The notes under the pieces are model-generated. The model was not told the DNA's origin and made no database searches. It was given only the letters and a program-made list of their open reading frames with translations. From Foliimonas ilicis (lineage in GTDB: Bacteria > Pseudomonadota > Alphaproteobacteria > Rhizobiales > Rhizobiaceae), in contig NZ_JBDUUH010000018.1 in assembly GCF_039939195.1 (NCBI RefSeq), positions 50,657-114,656 on the forward strand: DNA of 64,000 nt. The letters are read 5' to 3'. Positions 8,402 to 17,803 of this stretch are shown here, in pieces. The first letter of the stretch is position 1, and each line of letters starts with the position of its first letter. Position numbers and translations under genes: made by a program.

Positions 8402-9250
8402 ATGCTGTGCGTCAAGGAATTTCGGCCGCTTCTCAAGCCATTCGCGATAAGTGCAGGTTTAGCCGTTCTGGCAGTGACGACGGGTGCTCGTGCCGCTGAT
8501 GTTGCCAGTACCGACCAGTTTCCCGAGCCCGACTTTGACGAAAGGCGATTTGGCCCGGAGCCGACCAAAAGCAAGTGGTCTGTCATTGTTGGCGGTGGAG
8601 CGATGTATGAGCCAGAATATGAGGGCAGCGGCGACTTCAAGATCAGTCCGATACCGATGATTGTGATCAACTACGGCGGCTGGGTGGAAGTCGATCCTCG
8701 CGGCCTGTCCGTCACAGTCCTTGAGCACAGTGGTTTCTCGTTTGCGGGCCGACTTGGCTATGAAACGGGCCGTGGCGAAGATGATCACGATATGCTGCGT
8801 GGCCTCGGCGATGTCAACTTTGCGGCGACCGTCGGCGCAAGGGTGGGATATAACTGGGGTCCGCTTGAATTCTATGCGGCAATCGACAAGACGGTCAGCA
8901 GAAGCGAAAGCCTGATCGGAACCTTCGGGATCGACTACAGCGCTCCGGTGACGGAGAGGCTTATCCTTGGCGCCGGCGTCTCGGCAACCGTGGCGGACGA
9001 CAATCACATGGAATCCTACTTCGGCATCAATGCTGCCCAGTCCGCAGCCTCAGGGCTACCTCAATACGAAGCCAAAGCCGGGCTGAAGCGTGTCGATTTT
9101 TCCGCCACGGCCACTTACATGGTCACCGATAACTGGCTGGTTCGAGGTGGAGCAGGGCTTGGCATTCTGACGGCGGATGCTGCCGATAGTCCGATCGTCG
9201 AAGAAAAGATTCAGCCATCGGTGATGTTTGGGGTGGGTTACAAGTTTTAG
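8402..9250 (+). CDS. MipA/OmpV-family outer membrane protein
   Basis: 282 residues with a signal peptide (FAISAGLAVLAVTTGARAAD). The mature part is rich in alternating beta-strand residues. WSVIVGGGAMYEPEYEGSG at the start and VMFGVGYKF at the C-terminus, ending in Phe, are typical of MipA/OmpV barrels that insert through the Bam complex. Family members are scaffolds or channels often induced with two-component and efflux systems, which fits the loci downstream. An IS5 element is inserted exactly at the stop codon without changing the protein. The likely native terminator now lies about 0.9 kb away, beyond the IS. Confidence 0.88.
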   Translation: MLCVKEFRPLLKPFAISAGLAVLAVTTGARAADVASTDQFPEPDFDERRFGPEPTKSKWSVIVGGGAMYEPEYEGSGDFKISPIPMIVINYGGWVEVDPRGLSVTVLEHSGFSFAGRLGYETGRGEDDHDMLRGLGDVNFAATVGARVGYNWGPLEFYAAIDKTVSRSESLIGTFGIDYSAPVTERLILGAGVSATVADDNHMESYFGINAAQSAASGLPQYEAKAGLKRVDFSATATYMVTDNWLVRGGAGLGILTADAADSPIVEEKIQPSVMFGVGYKF

Positions 9251-10085
9251 GGTCCAGACTCATAACCAGTAGCTGACGGTTGCGGCGATGCAGATTGCTG
9301 CCAGGAAGTTGGTAGCGAGCCGGTCGCAGCGTATGACGATGCGACGGAAGTCCTTGAGCCTGCAGAACATGCGTTCGATGGTGTTGCGGTCCTGATAGAG
9401 ATACGGGGAGAAGCAGTTCTTCCACTTCCTGTTCGCTTTCGGTGGGATATTGGCGAAAGCGCCGCGCTGTTTGACCTGGCGACGGGATGGCGTCGCTATC
9501 GTAGCCCTTGTCGGCGTTCAGGAGGGACGTGGGCGGCATCCGATCGATCAGCAGTTCGCCCGCCGTGCAATCGGCGACATGGCCGCCCGTCAACAGGAAG
9601 GCGACGGGCCTGCACATCCCATCTGTCAGGGCGTGGATCTTGGTGGTGCGCCCGCCGCGATCTGCCGATGGCCTGGTTGAGTTCCCCTTTTTTCCACCCG
9701 CCGCACTGCGATGGGCACAAACCGCTGAGCAATCGATGAGCAGTTGCGTCGGTGCCCCGCCAGCATTAGCCAAGGCATCGAATATGCCGCTCCAGATCCC
9801 TTTGGCGGCGCAGCGCTGGAAACGATTGTAGAGAGTCTTCCTTGGGCCGTAGACTGGTGCATCGACCCAGCGTCCACCGCTCTTGATGACATGAATGATG
9901 CCGCTGATCACCCGACGGTCATCCACACGTGGCTTGCCGCGGGTGTCGGTTGGAAGATGCGGCTTCAGCTTCGCAAACTGAGCGTCCGTCAGCCAGAAGT
10001 GGTCCTGATTCATCCTTCTCCCTCCTCTCGGAGACGGTGAATCACATCAAGCCGCTCGAACGAACCCCTTTATGGGTCCGGACCC
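9250..10085 (-). mobile_element. IS5-family (IS427-like) insertion sequence, 836 bp
   Basis: Terminal inverted repeats GGGTCCAGACTCATAA (left) and GGGTCCGGACCCATAA (right, reverse complement) match at 14 of 16 bases. A TA flanks both ends (9248-9249 and 10086-10087), the 2-bp target duplication known for the IS427 group. Removing the element and one TA restores GTTTTAGTTCGG with the mipA TAG intact. Confidence 0.85.
9260..10013 (-). pseudogene. IS5/IS427 transposase, frameshifted
   Basis: Begins MNQDHFWLTDAQFAKLKPHL. It then shows SGGRWVDAPVYGPRKTLYNRF, LLIDCSAVCAHRSAAGG with a DDE Asp, GRTTKIHALTDG, and LNADKGYDSDAI with the second Asp. After DAI (about 9485) the homology moves to another frame, which runs to a stop at 9260 and holds the final Glu region (…RNTIERMFCR…) and a C-terminus like VSYWL. 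IS427-type elements can use two overlapping frames by programmed frameshifting, so this may be natural and not a defect. Confidence 0.72.
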
Positions 10086-10152
10086 TAGTTCGGATCATCA
10101 ATTTTCAACCGAAAAGCACCCTCGTGCGGGAGTTGGTGCCCAAGCACGCCGA

Positions 10153-10183
10153 GCCGAGGCCGAATTCGGAAATCGGCCTCGGC
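10153..10183 (+). terminator. Hairpin, probably the original mipA terminator
   Basis: GCCGAGGCCGA, an unpaired 9-nt loop, then the exact reverse complement TCGGCCTCGGC, followed by TTATCTTT. The stem of 11 GC-rich pairs is strong and the U-tract imperfect. It lies about 65 bp beyond the right end of the IS, where a mipA terminator would be if the IS were absent. Confidence 0.65.
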
Positions 10184-10331
10184 TTATCTTTGGGCGCCAA
10201 CAAGGTGCCCGACGCAGATCGAAACCAGCCTTAATATATCGACACAGAACATAATCTGCCGCGGCAGCGACCCCGCCTATCAGGACGGTATCCGGACGGC
10301 CTTTCCGTTCGCACGCTCCTGGAGATTGACT

Positions 10332-10964
10332 ATGGCCGATACCGCCACCCTTCACCGCAGCCTCGGCGTGACGCAGTTGCGCCGGAAGACCAGAATTCGC
10401 CTCACAATGCTGCTCATGTTGCCGTTGTTGGTCTTAACGACAGGCCTTGTGCAACCGGGGTCCTGGCCACGGGAACTGATGGAGGGAGTTGGCGTATTCC
10501 TGATTTTCATGGCTATCCTTGGCCGGGCATGGTGCACGCTCTATATCGGCGGCCGCAAAATCCGGGAGTTGGTCACAACCGGCCCGTACTCCTTGGTGCG
10601 CAACCCACTCTACTTCTTTTCGTTGGTCGCGTTGACGGGTCTTGGTGCTCAGACAGGCAGCCTGATCATCACGTCGCTTTTCCTGGTTTCTGCCTACGTG
10701 ATCTTCACCGCGGTGGTCAGACAGGAAGAATCCGCTTTGCGGCAGATTCACGGCTCGCAATTTGACTCATACTGCAGTTCGGTCCCGCGCTTCGTACCCA
10801 ATTTTCGGCTTTGGGAGGAACCAACGGAGCTCAGGATCAATCCAGTTCGATGGAGGCAGACGGTCCTCGACGCGTTGTTCTTCCTGCCGCTTGTGCCACT
10901 GATCAGGGGTATCGATTGGCTGCAATCCGCTGTTGCCGGACTTCCACTACTGCAGCTTCCTTGA
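10332..10964 (+). CDS. ICMT/PEMT-like membrane methyltransferase family protein
   Basis: About 210 residues with four or five membrane helices (LTMLLMLPLLVLTTGLV, GVGVFLIFMAILGRAW, FFSLVALTGLGAQTG). The motif KIRELVTTGPYSLVRNPLY is characteristic of isoprenylcysteine carboxyl methyltransferase-like proteins, and EESALRQIHGSQFDSY follows, as in the family's cofactor-binding end. The ATG with GGAG 7 nt upstream is preferred over an in-frame TTG two codons earlier. Bacterial members modify lipids or small molecules, and the substrate here is unknown. It stands between mipA and the two-component system and may belong to the same envelope response. Confidence 0.72.
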   Translation: MADTATLHRSLGVTQLRRKTRIRLTMLLMLPLLVLTTGLVQPGSWPRELMEGVGVFLIFMAILGRAWCTLYIGGRKIRELVTTGPYSLVRNPLYFFSLVALTGLGAQTGSLIITSLFLVSAYVIFTAVVRQEESALRQIHGSQFDSYCSSVPRFVPNFRLWEEPTELRINPVRWRQTVLDALFFLPLVPLIRGIDWLQSAVAGLPLLQLP

Positions 10965-11124
10965 GGTCGTGCAACGAGTTCATGTCACAAGCTGGTCCGC
11001 ACACCAGGCATCGTGCCCGCCCGCCGAAGCGGTTTAGAGTGCCGCGGGCTGTGCGGGCCGGGATCACGAGCGACAGTCGTTTGTCAAATAAGGTGTTCTA
11101 CCGACCGCGAATGGCCTTGGGCTT

Positions 11125-12465
11125 CTAGTGCTGCGCGTCACGGCTCGGAAGAACGATCGAGACTTTCAAGCCTTGGGGAACGTTGTCATCAAAGGCAATG
11201 CTGCCACCGTGGTCGCGAACAATCTCATCGACAATCGAAAGGCCAAGACCAAAGCCGGTCTGATCGATCCCGCGCGTTCGCGCCGCATCCATCTTGAAGA
11301 ATGGCTCCAGCACCTGATGGCGGAACTGCTGGGGAATTCCTGGTCCGTTGTCGATGATTTCGATCCTCAGGGATGAGCCGTCCTCCCGCAGGACCATTTT
11401 CACCTGCGTAGCGAATTTCAGTCCGTTTTCGCAAAGATTGGTAATTGCGCGGGCGAGAGCGCTCGGCTTGCAGGGCCAGATCAACCTTGTCGGCCCCTCA
11501 TAGGCGATGGCGCCTCCCATATCGGAAAAGTCGGAGCAGATCGTCTGCAAGACGCTAGCGATATCGGTGCGTTCCCATTTCTCGGTTTTGCGATCGTCCC
11601 GAAGAAAATCCAGCGTTGCGTTGATGAGTGTGTTGACCTGCGCGATATCCGAAAGGATCTGATCGCGAACTCTCTCGTCCTTGATGCGCTCGGCCCGCAT
11701 GCGCGCACGGGTGAGCGGGGTCCTGAGATCGTGGCTGACGCTACGAAGCATCCTCGTCCGGCTTTCCATCATCTGCCGGATGCGTGAGCGCATTTCATTC
11801 AGGGCTCGCGTCAGCTCGACGATCTCGATGCTTCCGGTCTCTTCGAGAGGTTGCGGCTGGGCGAGGAACGCCTCTGTATCTTGCAATTTGCCGGCGATCG
11901 ATTTCAGGGGCGCGGTAATGGCACGAACCGCGAAAACAGAGAAAAGGCCGACCAGCGTCGCAAATGAAAGGAAGTAGTAAAATACCGGGCCGGTCAGATC
12001 CGTGGTCAGCATCGTATCCGGAACTGACCGGTAAATCAGCGCTTCATCGTCGTCGATCGGCATGGCGAACGCCTGGCGCGTTTCATACATGATCATGCTC
12101 GCCCCGGGTGGCAGATCCGTGTCGGGTGGGAAGAGATAGGTCATAAGCCGGCCGATTCGGGACTGGAAATCTTCCGGCCTAGGAAGCGCATCGATCTCCT
12201 GGCGGCTGACGATGTCAACCTCCATGCCTGCCTCGGCCGCTCGCGCTATGATGCGTTGCCGATCGTCGGAACTCGCACCCTGAAGCAGCAGCGACAAGGT
12301 GAGCGCGCGTTGGCCGATCATGTCGACATCGGCTGTCGTCACGTATTCGAAGGTGTCGATCCTGTCGAGAAGCCGGGCCGTCGTAACAACGAATGCGATC
12401 GCAAACACGACGATGAGTATGATCTGGCCGCGAATTGTCCGCGGGCCAGATAGCGGAATGCCCAT
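11125..12465 (-). CDS. EnvZ-type sensor histidine kinase
   Basis: 446 residues: a membrane helix near residues 13-30, a periplasmic domain of about 130 residues, a second helix (FYYFLSFATLVGLFSVFAV), and a HAMP linker. The phosphoacceptor helix SVSHDLRTPLTRARMR carries the conserved His, and the ATPase domain has its N box (NLCENGLKFA) and G boxes (IDNGPGIP, GFGLGLSIV). The start codon shares one base with the stop codon of the response regulator gene, so the two are coupled. It should sense an envelope signal and phosphorylate the adjacent regulator. The nearby RND pump suggests toxic compounds or envelope damage as the signal. Confidence 0.9.
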   Translation of the reverse strand: MGIPLSGPRTIRGQIILIVVFAIAFVVTTARLLDRIDTFEYVTTADVDMIGQRALTLSLLLQGASSDDRQRIIARAAEAGMEVDIVSRQEIDALPRPEDFQSRIGRLMTYLFPPDTDLPPGASMIMYETRQAFAMPIDDDEALIYRSVPDTMLTTDLTGPVFYYFLSFATLVGLFSVFAVRAITAPLKSIAGKLQDTEAFLAQPQPLEETGSIEIVELTRALNEMRSRIRQMMESRTRMLRSVSHDLRTPLTRARMRAERIKDERVRDQILSDIAQVNTLINATLDFLRDDRKTEKWERTDIASVLQTICSDFSDMGGAIAYEGPTRLIWPCKPSALARAITNLCENGLKFATQVKMVLREDGSSLRIEIIDNGPGIPQQFRHQVLEPFFKMDAARTRGIDQTGFGLGLSIVDEIVRDHGGSIAFDDNVPQGLKVSIVLPSRDAQH

Positions 12466-13190
12466 CAGGCTTCCTCTACGGCGGCTGTGAAGAGATAGCC
12501 GCCAAGCCTCACCGTCCTCAAAAGAACCGGCTCCTTAGGATCGATCTCGATCTTTTGCCGCAACCTGCTGAGATGGACATCGACGCTGCGTTCGGTCGGT
12601 CCGGCAAGGCCCGAATGCGTCAACGCCAGAAGCTCTTCGCGTGTAATGATCCGCCCGGGATTGCGGCAAAAGGCGAGCAGGAGATCGAACTCCGTGGTCG
12701 TGAGCGTTACACGGGCATTGCTCGGGTCATGAACCTGACGGCGCAACGGATCGATCTGCCACCCCTCGAAGCGAAGCGGGCATTGCCTGTTGTTACTCAC
12801 AAGACCATATGACGCGCGCCGGAGAATGCTGCGGATGCGCGCCACCACCTCGCGAGGACTGAACGGCTTGGTGATGTAGTCGTCGGCCCCGACCTCAAGC
12901 CCGACAATCCGGTCGACTTCTTCACCGAGCGCCGTCAGGAGAATGATCGGAATGGTTTTTTCCGAGCGGATTCGGCGGCAAAGGCTGATGCCGTCCTCGC
13001 CCGGTAGCATCACGTCGAGAATAATCAGGTCGAATTCCTGCTTTCTCATCAGCGCGTACATCGCGTAACCATCTTCGGCCACGCTGGCCGTCATGCCGTT
13101 GTCGTTGATGGTTTCCGCGAGAAGCCGGCCGATTTCCGGGTCATCCTCCACAATCAGTATCCGCGAGCCTTTTGCGCCGTTCGCCTGCAT
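12465..13190 (-). CDS. OmpR-family response regulator
   Basis: 241 residues. The receiver domain has the acidic pair EDDPE near residue 16, the phosphorylated Asp in LIILDVMLPGEDG (about residue 58) and Lys in DDYITKPFSPRE. The C-terminal winged helix shows TTTEFDLLLAF, GRIITREELL and RSVDVHLSRLRQKIE, the OmpR/PhoB DNA-binding fold. It is the first gene of the regulator-kinase operon. AACAAA repeats at 10-bp spacing lie 53-83 bp upstream, and related repeats precede mipA and the RND operon, suggesting that this protein controls all three. Confidence 0.92.
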   Translation of the reverse strand: MQANGAKGSRILIVEDDPEIGRLLAETINDNGMTASVAEDGYAMYALMRKQEFDLIILDVMLPGEDGISLCRRIRSEKTIPIILLTALGEEVDRIVGLEVGADDYITKPFSPREVVARIRSILRRASYGLVSNNRQCPLRFEGWQIDPLRRQVHDPSNARVTLTTTEFDLLLAFCRNPGRIITREELLALTHSGLAGPTERSVDVHLSRLRQKIEIDPKEPVLLRTVRLGGYLFTAAVEEA

Positions 13191-13242
13191 GTCATCTGTC
13201 CCGTTGCGTCAATCCGCGCAACATGAGGGTAGGGGGCCTGCG

Positions 13243-13273
13243 CGTTTGTTTCACTTTGTTAAGTTTTGTTGCG
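13243..13273 (-). promoter_or_regulatory. Phased direct repeats upstream of the response-regulator gene
   Basis: On the minus strand CGCAACAAAACTTAACAAAG, continued by TGAAACAAAC, gives three AACAAA cores at exact 10-bp steps. It shares the 11-mer CGCAACAAAAC with the site upstream of mipA. It is probably an autoregulatory site for the OmpR-type regulator. Confidence 0.6.
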
Positions 13274-13310
13274 ATTTGCAAATTAGGAACGGATATCGAT
13301 CATAGTGAAA

Positions 13311-13374
13311 GCCGGGCAGCCCCGGGGCGAGCTGCCCGGCTCCTTTCAAAGCACCATCGGTCAGCCGACGGTGC
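13311..13374. terminator. Two adjacent hairpins between the RND operon and the regulator genes
   Basis: One hairpin has perfect 10-bp arms, GCCGGGCAGC and GCTGCCCGGC. The other (GCACCATCGG / CCGACGGTGC) has one mismatch or wobble pair and is followed by TTTTT on the plus strand and TTTGAAAGG on the minus strand. The RND stop codon lies in the loop of the second. Together they should end the RND transcript before the regulator promoter. Confidence 0.7.
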
Positions 13375-16300
13375 TTTTTCCGGCGGCCCCGGATTCACTT
13401 GCATGGATCTCGCCCGACTGGAGGAAGGGCCTGAAGATCTGTGTCAGGCGGTCGCCGGAATTCGAAACGATGAGATGAAGGGCGGGGATGACGACCAACG
13501 ACAGCACCGTCGAGACCAGAAGGCCTCCGATCACGGAGATCGCCATCGGAGCCCGGAACTCGCCGCCGTCCCCGATGCCCAAGGCCGATGGTACCATTCC
13601 GGCGCTCATGGCGAGCGTCGTCATGACGATCGGCCGGACACGCTCGGAACAGGCCTCGACGATGGCGTCGAAGCGTGAAAGACCATGGGCCTCGCGCTCG
13701 ACCGCGAAATCCACCAGCATGATCGAGTTCTTGCTGACGATGCCCATCAGCATCAGGATGCCGATGACGACGGGAAGCGAGATTGCGCTTGCCGTCAGCA
13801 GGAGCGCGGCGGCGACGCCCCCGATGGAAAGCGGCAGGGCCGCAAGAATGGTCCAAGGTGTCAGCACGCTGCCGAAAAGCAGGATCAGGACGACGAGGAC
13901 AAGCGTGATTCCCGAAGCCATCGCGACAGCGAAGCTCTCGAACACGCTTCCCTGCGTATCGGAATCGCCGGTTTCCAGAATCCGCACGCCATCCGGCAGA
14001 TTTCGAACGCTTTCCAGTTGGCGGAGACGATCCAGACCCTGCCCGGAGGTCATTCCTTCGGCCATGTCGGCGCCGATCTCGATACGCCTTTCGCGGTCGA
14101 GGCGCTCGATGGCGGAAACCGTCTGGTCGAAGCTGAAGTCGACGAGGCTGGAAAGCGGCACATGCTGGCCGTTCGCCGTGGGCACGCCGAGCAGTTCGAG
14201 CGTCGGCATGTCGTCACGGGCCTCGCGGCTCAACTGCAAACGGATCGGAATCTGCCGTGATCCGTCGATGAAGGTCGGCAGGCGGCTGTTCAGATCGCCG
14301 ATTGTCGAGACCCGGATGGTCTGGCCGATCGCCGCGGGCGAGACGCCGAGAACGGCCGCCTTGTCCGCCTGAACATCCATGCGCAGCTCGGGACGCATGG
14401 CGGCGGTATCCGAGCTCGGATTGACGTAAGCGCCGTCGAGCGCCATTTCCGCCAGAATCGTATCGGCCGCCTCCTGTGCGGCCTCGCCATCGGTGCTGAG
14501 GACTGCGAACGACATGTCGCGACCGCCCCGGGCATTCAGGAACTGGAGGCGAACATCCGGAATGGTCGACAGGATTTTCTCGATGTCCGCCTGGATGGCA
14601 AACGACGATCTGGCGCGTTCCGATTTATGGACGAGGTTGGTCGAAACGGCGGCGTGGCGAACGTCCCGCTGGCCGGTCGGGCTTGTCCCGCCCCGGACAA
14701 ACACGCCTACGACCTCGTCGATCGTACCGATGCGGCGGACGATCTCGTCGGAAACCAGCCGCGTTTCCTCCAGCGTCGACCCGGAGGGCAGCTCGACGGA
14801 CATCGTCAGCCGGCCTGTGTCCTCCTCCGGCAGGAAAGCGGTCGGAAGGGACGTCAGCGATATCATCGACAGAACAAAAAAGCCGACGGCGAGGACGACC
14901 GTCATCCAGCGGCGGCGCAAGGTGAACCGCAGGAAACGCTCGTAGGTTCGTCCGGGCAGGCCTTTTTGCTGTTCCTTCGGCGGCTCGGTCGTCATGAAGT
15001 ACGCGGCCATGACCGGCGTGATCATTCGCGCCACCAGAAGCGAGAAGAACACGGCGATGGCAACTGTCAGGCCGAATTCTCTGAAGTAAAGGCCGACGAC
15101 GCCGCTCATCATGCCGACCGGCGCGAATACGGCGATGATGGTCCCGGAGATTGCGATCACGGCAAGCCCGATTTCGTCGGATGCATCCAGCGCGGCGCGC
15201 CAGGCGCACTTGCCCATGTTGCGATGACGCACGACGTTCTCGATCTCGACAATCGCGTCATCGACCAGAATGCCGGTGACCAGCGTAATCGCCAGCAGGC
15301 TGATGATGTTGAGCGAGAAGCCCAGCATGTCGATGACGAAAAAGGTCGGGATAATCGAAAGCGGCAGGGCGACGGCCGCGACGAGCGTTGCGCGCCAGTC
15401 GCGCAGGAAGAGGAACACCACCACCACCGCCAGTGCGGCGCCCTCGAGTAGCGTGTTCATTGCCGCGCGGTAGTTGCCTGCCGTGTAAGAGACGCTTTCG
15501 GCGACGAGGCTGAAATCCACATCGGGATACCGGGCGCCAAGATCGCTGACGGCGACGGCGACGGCTGCCGCGACGCTGATATCGCTCGCTCCTTGCGAGC
15601 GGAAAATGGAAAGGCCGGCCATGTCTGCGCCATCGAGGGCAGCGAAGACCCGCGGCTCCGCGATCGTGTCGTCAATCGTGCCGAGCTCGCCGAGCCTGAT
15701 GTGATTGCCGTCCGGCAGGGCGATCCGCAGGTCTGCAAGGTCGGAGATGCTTTTTGCAGCGGCGTTGGTGGTCACCGACTGCTCGCGGCCGTTGATCTCG
15801 CTGCGCCCGCCCGAGAGGTCGAGCTGTGTCGTCATGAGGCTTTCGTTCACGGCGCTCGCGGTCAACGAAAACGCATGAAGCCGGTCGGAATCCAGCTCGA
15901 CGTGGATTTCCCGGTCGACTCCGCCAACGCGGTCGATGCGGCCGACTCCGCCAAGCCCCTGCAGTTCGCGGACCAGCACGTCGTCGATGAACCAGGAAAT
16001 TTCCACCGCCGTCATGTTCCGGCTCGAGACGGCATAGGTTGCGACGGCCTGGGCCTCCTCCTCTATCCGTTCGATGACGGGCTCGTCGATATCAGCAGGG
16101 AGGTCGGAGCGGATCTTGGCGATGGCATCGCGCACGTCCGCCATGGCGCGGTCCGTGGATACGACGCCTAGCTCGAATTCCACAGTGGTGGTCGATCGTC
16201 CCTCGCTAAGGGTCGACGTCATCTTCTTGATGCCGGTCAATGAAGCGATCGAATTCTCGACAGGCCTCGTAAGTTCCGTCTCCAGCTCCGTCGGGGTCAC

Positions 16301-16465
16301 GCCCGGCCGCTCGATCGTGACGCTGACCTGCGGCTCGTTGATTGTCGGGAAATAGGTGACGGGGAGCCGGCTGTAGCTGTAGAGACCGATGATAGTCAGG
16401 ATCGCGAACAACAGGATCGAGGGCAGGGGATTGCGGATCGCCCAGGCCGAGATGTTGGTATTCAT
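13361..16465 (-). CDS. RND-family multidrug efflux inner-membrane transporter
   Basis: 1,034 residues, the usual length of AcrB-type proton-driven pumps. The N-terminus (AIRNPLPSILLFAILTIIGL) is the first of 12 helices. The proton-relay Asp pair is seen in GILVDDAIVEIENVVRH, and the relay Lys in GIVSKNSIMLVDF. Two large periplasmic loops lie between helices 1-2 and 7-8 (FLPEEDTGRLTMSVELPSG). Its ATG overlaps the adaptor stop codon by 4 nt, so both subunits are made together. No outer-membrane TolC-type gene is present nearby, so the pump would use one encoded elsewhere. Confidence 0.93.
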   Translation of the reverse strand: MNTNISAWAIRNPLPSILLFAILTIIGLYSYSRLPVTYFPTINEPQVSVTIERPGVTPTELETELTRPVENSIASLTGIKKMTSTLSEGRSTTTVEFELGVVSTDRAMADVRDAIAKIRSDLPADIDEPVIERIEEEAQAVATYAVSSRNMTAVEISWFIDDVLVRELQGLGGVGRIDRVGGVDREIHVELDSDRLHAFSLTASAVNESLMTTQLDLSGGRSEINGREQSVTTNAAAKSISDLADLRIALPDGNHIRLGELGTIDDTIAEPRVFAALDGADMAGLSIFRSQGASDISVAAAVAVAVSDLGARYPDVDFSLVAESVSYTAGNYRAAMNTLLEGAALAVVVVFLFLRDWRATLVAAVALPLSIIPTFFVIDMLGFSLNIISLLAITLVTGILVDDAIVEIENVVRHRNMGKCAWRAALDASDEIGLAVIAISGTIIAVFAPVGMMSGVVGLYFREFGLTVAIAVFFSLLVARMITPVMAAYFMTTEPPKEQQKGLPGRTYERFLRFTLRRRWMTVVLAVGFFVLSMISLTSLPTAFLPEEDTGRLTMSVELPSGSTLEETRLVSDEIVRRIGTIDEVVGVFVRGGTSPTGQRDVRHAAVSTNLVHKSERARSSFAIQADIEKILSTIPDVRLQFLNARGGRDMSFAVLSTDGEAAQEAADTILAEMALDGAYVNPSSDTAAMRPELRMDVQADKAAVLGVSPAAIGQTIRVSTIGDLNSRLPTFIDGSRQIPIRLQLSREARDDMPTLELLGVPTANGQHVPLSSLVDFSFDQTVSAIERLDRERRIEIGADMAEGMTSGQGLDRLRQLESVRNLPDGVRILETGDSDTQGSVFESFAVAMASGITLVLVVLILLFGSVLTPWTILAALPLSIGGVAAALLLTASAISLPVVIGILMLMGIVSKNSIMLVDFAVEREAHGLSRFDAIVEACSERVRPIVMTTLAMSAGMVPSALGIGDGGEFRAPMAISVIGGLLVSTVLSLVVIPALHLIVSNSGDRLTQIFRPFLQSGEIHASESGAAGKSTVG

Positions 16466-17718
16466 CGCAGCGTCGCCCCCGTGATTTCGGCAACTGAAGA
16501 TCGGAACGTCGATAGTTCCGGCCCGGAAAACCCCAGATAACCGGCGACGACGGGCTCGATGCGTTCCTCGGCCTTCAGGAAGCCTCCTGCCTTCAGCACC
16601 ACCAGTTCGCCTTCGGTCAATCCATCGAGAACCTCACGGAGATTTCCCTGCTGGAGGCCCACCGTCACGGTGCGCAGGCTCACGATATCGTCGTCCACCA
16701 CATAGACGCTGTGGACGCCGCGGCGGCTTTCCACCGCGGTCCCCGGCAGCAGGATGTTCCTGCGCTGCAACGCGTTGATGGTGCCTCGGCCGAAAGCCCC
16801 GGCGACCAGGCCTTCGCCATCGGCAAGGTCAATTCGCACCGTTCCCATCCGTGTCTCCGGATCGAGTTGTGCGGCACTTAGTCTGACACGGCCGGCCAGC
16901 GGCTGGGCTCTCCCGGCGACGTGGATCTCGGCCGGCATGCCTTCCCTGAGACGGACGAAGCCGGTTTCGCTTACGCGGGCCTCCATCTCGATGTCGCCGT
17001 CCTCGGCGATGACGAACATCGGATCGCCCGACGACGACGTCATCGCGCCGACCCGAGCATTGCGGGCAAGCACGAGGCCGGATGCGGGAGCGCGCACCGT
17101 GCTGCGTTCAAGCGTGAGCTGGATTTCGATGCGTTCGCGCTCGATCAGCCCACGATCGGCTTCGGCCAGCGCCAGTGACTGACGGGCGAGCTCGAGTTGC
17201 GACAAGGCGCGTGCGTGGGAGTTCTCGTGTTCGTCGAGGACCTGTTGCGAAACGACGCCCCTCGCTTGCAACGACCGGCTCCGCTCCAGAAGCATGCCCG
17301 CCTCGCGCTCGGTAATCAGCGCCGCTTCGACACGGCTGCGTTCCTGCGCGATCGCCGCTTCGGCGCGACGCCCCTGCACGACATTCCGTTCAAGTAGCAT
17401 GCCGGCATCCGTATCGTCGAGGATGGCAAGCGGATGCCCCTTTTCCACGAATTCGCCGGCCTCCACCAGAATCTGTCGGATCTCTTTTTCCCGCACCAAC
17501 GGATTGACGCGGATTTCCTCACGCGCAACCAGAGTGCCGACAACCGCTATCCTGTCGGTAACGGCGCCTTGCCGGGCCGCGACGACCGTGACAGGCCTTG
17601 GTTCCTGCGCAGCGGCTTCGACGGCGAGAACTGGTGCGATCAACGCGCTCAGGAAGAAAGCGAGAACCATCCTTGCGCACCAGACCTTCGGCAGTTTGGT
17701 TGCAACGCGATGTTTCAT
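16462..17718 (-). CDS. RND efflux periplasmic adaptor (membrane fusion protein)
   Basis: About 418 residues from the chosen ATG, which has GAAGGA 8 nt upstream; an upstream in-frame Met would add 39 residues without a ribosome site. A signal peptide (VLAFFLSALIAPVLAVEAAAQ) is followed by the biotinyl-lipoyl halves (VVGTLVAREEIRVNPLV, TVRAPASGLVLARNARVG), a long alpha-helical hairpin between them (RSRVEAALITEREAGMLLERS), and a beta-barrel region (FGRGTINALQRRNILLPG). It links the inner-membrane pump to an outer-membrane channel. GTAACAnnnCGCAA repeats lie about 90-108 bp upstream of the start. Confidence 0.9.
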   Translation of the reverse strand: MKHRVATKLPKVWCARMVLAFFLSALIAPVLAVEAAAQEPRPVTVVAARQGAVTDRIAVVGTLVAREEIRVNPLVREKEIRQILVEAGEFVEKGHPLAILDDTDAGMLLERNVVQGRRAEAAIAQERSRVEAALITEREAGMLLERSRSLQARGVVSQQVLDEHENSHARALSQLELARQSLALAEADRGLIERERIEIQLTLERSTVRAPASGLVLARNARVGAMTSSSGDPMFVIAEDGDIEMEARVSETGFVRLREGMPAEIHVAGRAQPLAGRVRLSAAQLDPETRMGTVRIDLADGEGLVAGAFGRGTINALQRRNILLPGTAVESRRGVHSVYVVDDDIVSLRTVTVGLQQGNLREVLDGLTEGELVVLKAGGFLKAEERIEPVVAGYLGFSGPELSTFRSSVAEITGATLR

Positions 17719-17803
17719 GTTCGAGTCCTTCTGTTGCGTCGCCGACGATGACTTCATCGAGTGCTGCAACGGGACTCTAGAGATCGGCGTAAGGCGCGTT
17801 GTG

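Noticed and set aside
14627..15451. A 274-codon plus-strand frame opposite the RND pump gene
   Set aside because: It mirrors the codon pattern of the strongly supported RND gene, has low-complexity composition and no recognisable domain.
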